DNA of 15,656 bases from Bacillota bacterium (GTDB lineage Bacteria; Bacillota; Clostridia; Acetivibrionales; DSM-1351), in assembly GCA_023436515.1 (NCBI GenBank), contig JAEZIV010000338.1, positions 1 to 15,656 on the forward strand, read 5' to 3'. The position numbers were made by a program, and so were the translations under genes. The notes below the pieces were generated by a model. The model searched no databases. It saw only the letters and a list, made by a program, of their open reading frames with translations, and was not told the origin of the DNA. Below, piece by piece: positions 14,371 to 15,656 of the stretch (positions are counted from its first letter, which is position 1; every line of letters begins with the position of its first letter).

Positions 14371-15129
14371 ATGGCTGTTACCTGCAGGGAAGTCATAGGG
14401 CTTGACATATGCGGCAGACTGAAGCTGCTCGGTGGCGCCGGTGGCCTGGATAGGGTAGTGACATGGCCTTATATCAAGAATATGGATACCATTTCCCAGT
14501 GGATACACGGAGGAGAATTGATTTTTGTCATCGGTGCCAGGGAGGATGTATCGGAGAGCGGACTTCTCAGGCTGATGAATGAAGCAAACCGCAACGGAAT
14601 TTCCGGAGTGGTGCTGCTCATTGGCGAAGAATACTTGAAGCGAGTACCTAAGTCGGTCATACGTTACGCTAATGAACATAGCATTCCTTTGTTTAAAATG
14701 CCGTTTCTTTTAAAGCTCATAGATATCACTCGCGAGATTTCTAGATTTATTGTAAGGAATATGGATAATAACCGTGAGAACCGGGGGTTTTCGGAAAAAT
14801 CCATACTGGAGGTTATGCTAGCCGGAAAGGAAAGGGCGGAGCAGCTGGCTTACTGCTGGGAAAAGCTTCAACCCCTGCTGGAAGCAGACAAGGTGCTGAA
14901 GTCGGAATATATTACAACCTTGTATCAGTATCTCCGCTGCAACAACGACCTAATGAAAACCTCGGAGCATATGTTTCTCCATCGGAACACTCTTATCAAC
15001 CGGATGAAAAAGATTGCCGCACTTTTAAATACAGATTTTAGTAAAGCTTCTGTCAGAAATGAGTTTTACAATATATATCAAGTTCTTTCGTACTACGGGG
15101 AACTCCAAAACCAGGAGGAGAACAAATGA
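14371..15129 (+). CDS. PucR-family transcriptional regulator, short form
   Basis: Predicted DNA-binding regulator of nucleobase use, probably controlling the cytosine deaminase gene that it overlaps. The N-terminal 120 residues match the PucR ligand-type domain (REVIGLDICGRLKLLGGAGGLDRVV, then GELIFVIGA and GISGVVLLIGEEYLKRVP). The C-terminus carries the HTH_30-type helix-turn-helix, YLRCNNDLMKTSEHMFLHRN with HRNT at residues 204-207 and RMKKI. The protein is 252 aa, and the middle GGDEF-like domain of longer PucR/CdaR proteins is absent; the two ends are joined by only about 50 residues. AGAGGTGG lies 6 nt before the ATG. Its TGA overlaps the next ATG (ATGA), so the pair forms one transcript. 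The effector molecule is not visible from sequence. Confidence 0.85.
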   Translation: MAVTCREVIGLDICGRLKLLGGAGGLDRVVTWPYIKNMDTISQWIHGGELIFVIGAREDVSESGLLRLMNEANRNGISGVVLLIGEEYLKRVPKSVIRYANEHSIPLFKMPFLLKLIDITREISRFIVRNMDNNRENRGFSEKSILEVMLAGKERAEQLAYCWEKLQPLLEADKVLKSEYITTLYQYLRCNNDLMKTSEHMFLHRNTLINRMKKIAALLNTDFSKASVRNEFYNIYQVLSYYGELQNQEENK

Positions 15130-15656
15130 TCATTATCGGATGCAGAATCAGAGGAAAAGAAGGACTTTATGACGTCAGCTGTGAGAATGGAGTTTTTGCT
15201 TCAATAAAAGCACATGATGAAACAACAACATATCCGGATGCCTATCAGGCTGATGGAAGGATGATGATGCCTCCATTTGTGGAGCCCCACATTCATCTGG
15301 ATTGTGTGCTGACTGCAGGTATTCCCCATTACAACATGTCAGGAACCTTATTTGAGGAAATCAGCACCTGGCAGGAATATAAGACAACTCAGCCGCTGAT
15401 TGTGCCGGAAATTAAGGACAGGGCAAGAACTGCTCTTCGGTTGATGGCGGAATATGGCGTCCAGTTTGTCAGGACTCATGTGGACGTTACAGAAACCTCT
15501 TTCCAGGGGTTGACCGCACTGCTGGAACTGCGGGAAGAATTCAAGGGCCGGATGGAAATCCAGGTAGTTGCATTTCCCCAAAACGGAATCCTGTCGGTTC
15601 GCAATGGATAGGAATACATGGAAAAAGCCATGGATATGGGAGCAGATTGTGTGGGG
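15126..15656 (+). pseudogene. codA: Cytosine deaminase (CodA-like), interrupted by an in-frame stop and cut by the window edge
   Basis: Cytosine deaminases convert cytosine to uracil and ammonia for pyrimidine salvage. The first 161 codons align well with E. coli CodA from memory: MMPPFVEPHIHLD (metal ligands His55 and His57), AGIPHYNMSGTLFEEI, VQFVRTHVDVTE, and EIQVVAFPQNGILS. At 15609-15611 there is an in-frame TAG after N-G. Reading straight on in the same frame gives EYMEKAMDMGADCVG, which matches the CodA continuation E-A-L-L-E-E-A-L-R-L-G-A-D-V-V-G with the stop at the position of the first Glu. This is a single nonsense change, not a frameshift. The start ATG overlaps the pucR stop and follows AGGAGGAG (15113-15120). 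The metal-binding and catalytic residues further on are beyond the window. A sequencing error or a recent loss are the alternatives. Confidence 0.85.

Noticed and set aside
14188..14679. 163-codon minus-strand frame near the pucR start
   Set aside because: It crosses the consensus promoter, the terminator and the PucR N-terminal domain, and shows no family features.
1..15656. CRISPR arrays, tRNA or rRNA genes, retron or phage structural genes
   Set aside because: I saw no regularly spaced repeats, no tRNA or rRNA signatures and no reverse transcriptase, integrase or phage structural proteins.

Overview
The window reads as a chromosomal segment of a low-GC Gram-positive bacterium, most likely a fibre-degrading member of the Clostridia. 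The reasons are the AT-rich sequence, strong AGGAGG-type ribosome binding sites, frequent TTG and GTG starts, sigma-A type promoters, and a GH120-type beta-xylosidase. The organism assignment is inference. Two metabolic loci flank a block of defence-type genes.

Left flank (1-2400). A GH120-like beta-xylosidase runs on the minus strand off the left edge, with its own promoter. Next comes about 465 bp without an intact gene, then a broken CPBP-family membrane protease (in-frame stop, no start).

Defence block (2530-14040). A class II Fic AMP-transferase has a near-consensus promoter and a TTG start. About 330 bp of apparently decayed sequence follows; it holds a perfect 9-bp inverted repeat and a -10 box. 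Then comes a complete Wadjet plasmid-defence/condensin operon in the order jetD-jetA-jetB-jetC (3987-11979), best matching the type II layout. JetA (kleisin-like), JetB (KITE-like) and JetC (SMC-like, 1468 aa) should form a loop-extruding complex that presents small circular DNA to JetD, the Toprim nuclease. After a 174-bp gap with a near-perfect dyad over its -10 box lies an AAA_15/21-type ATPase overlapping an RloB-like protein. This is an RloA/RloB (AbiLi/AbiLii-like) two-gene system whose RloB Toprim glutamate appears to be glycine. A frameshifted IS1182-family transposase remnant abuts the RloB 3' end and suggests how the block was assembled.

Right flank (14250-15656). A consensus promoter is followed almost at once by an intrinsic terminator, then a short PucR-family regulator, then a cytosine deaminase gene (codA-like) overlapping it by ATGA. 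The codA frame is broken by one in-frame TAG, with homology continuing beyond it to the window edge.

The main systems belong to known families. The less ordinary points are an Asn in place of the Walker B glutamate of JetC, a tiny leader ORF joined by TGATG to jetB, the lost Toprim Glu in RloB, the dyad operator candidates, and the promoter-terminator leader of the pucR-codA operon.
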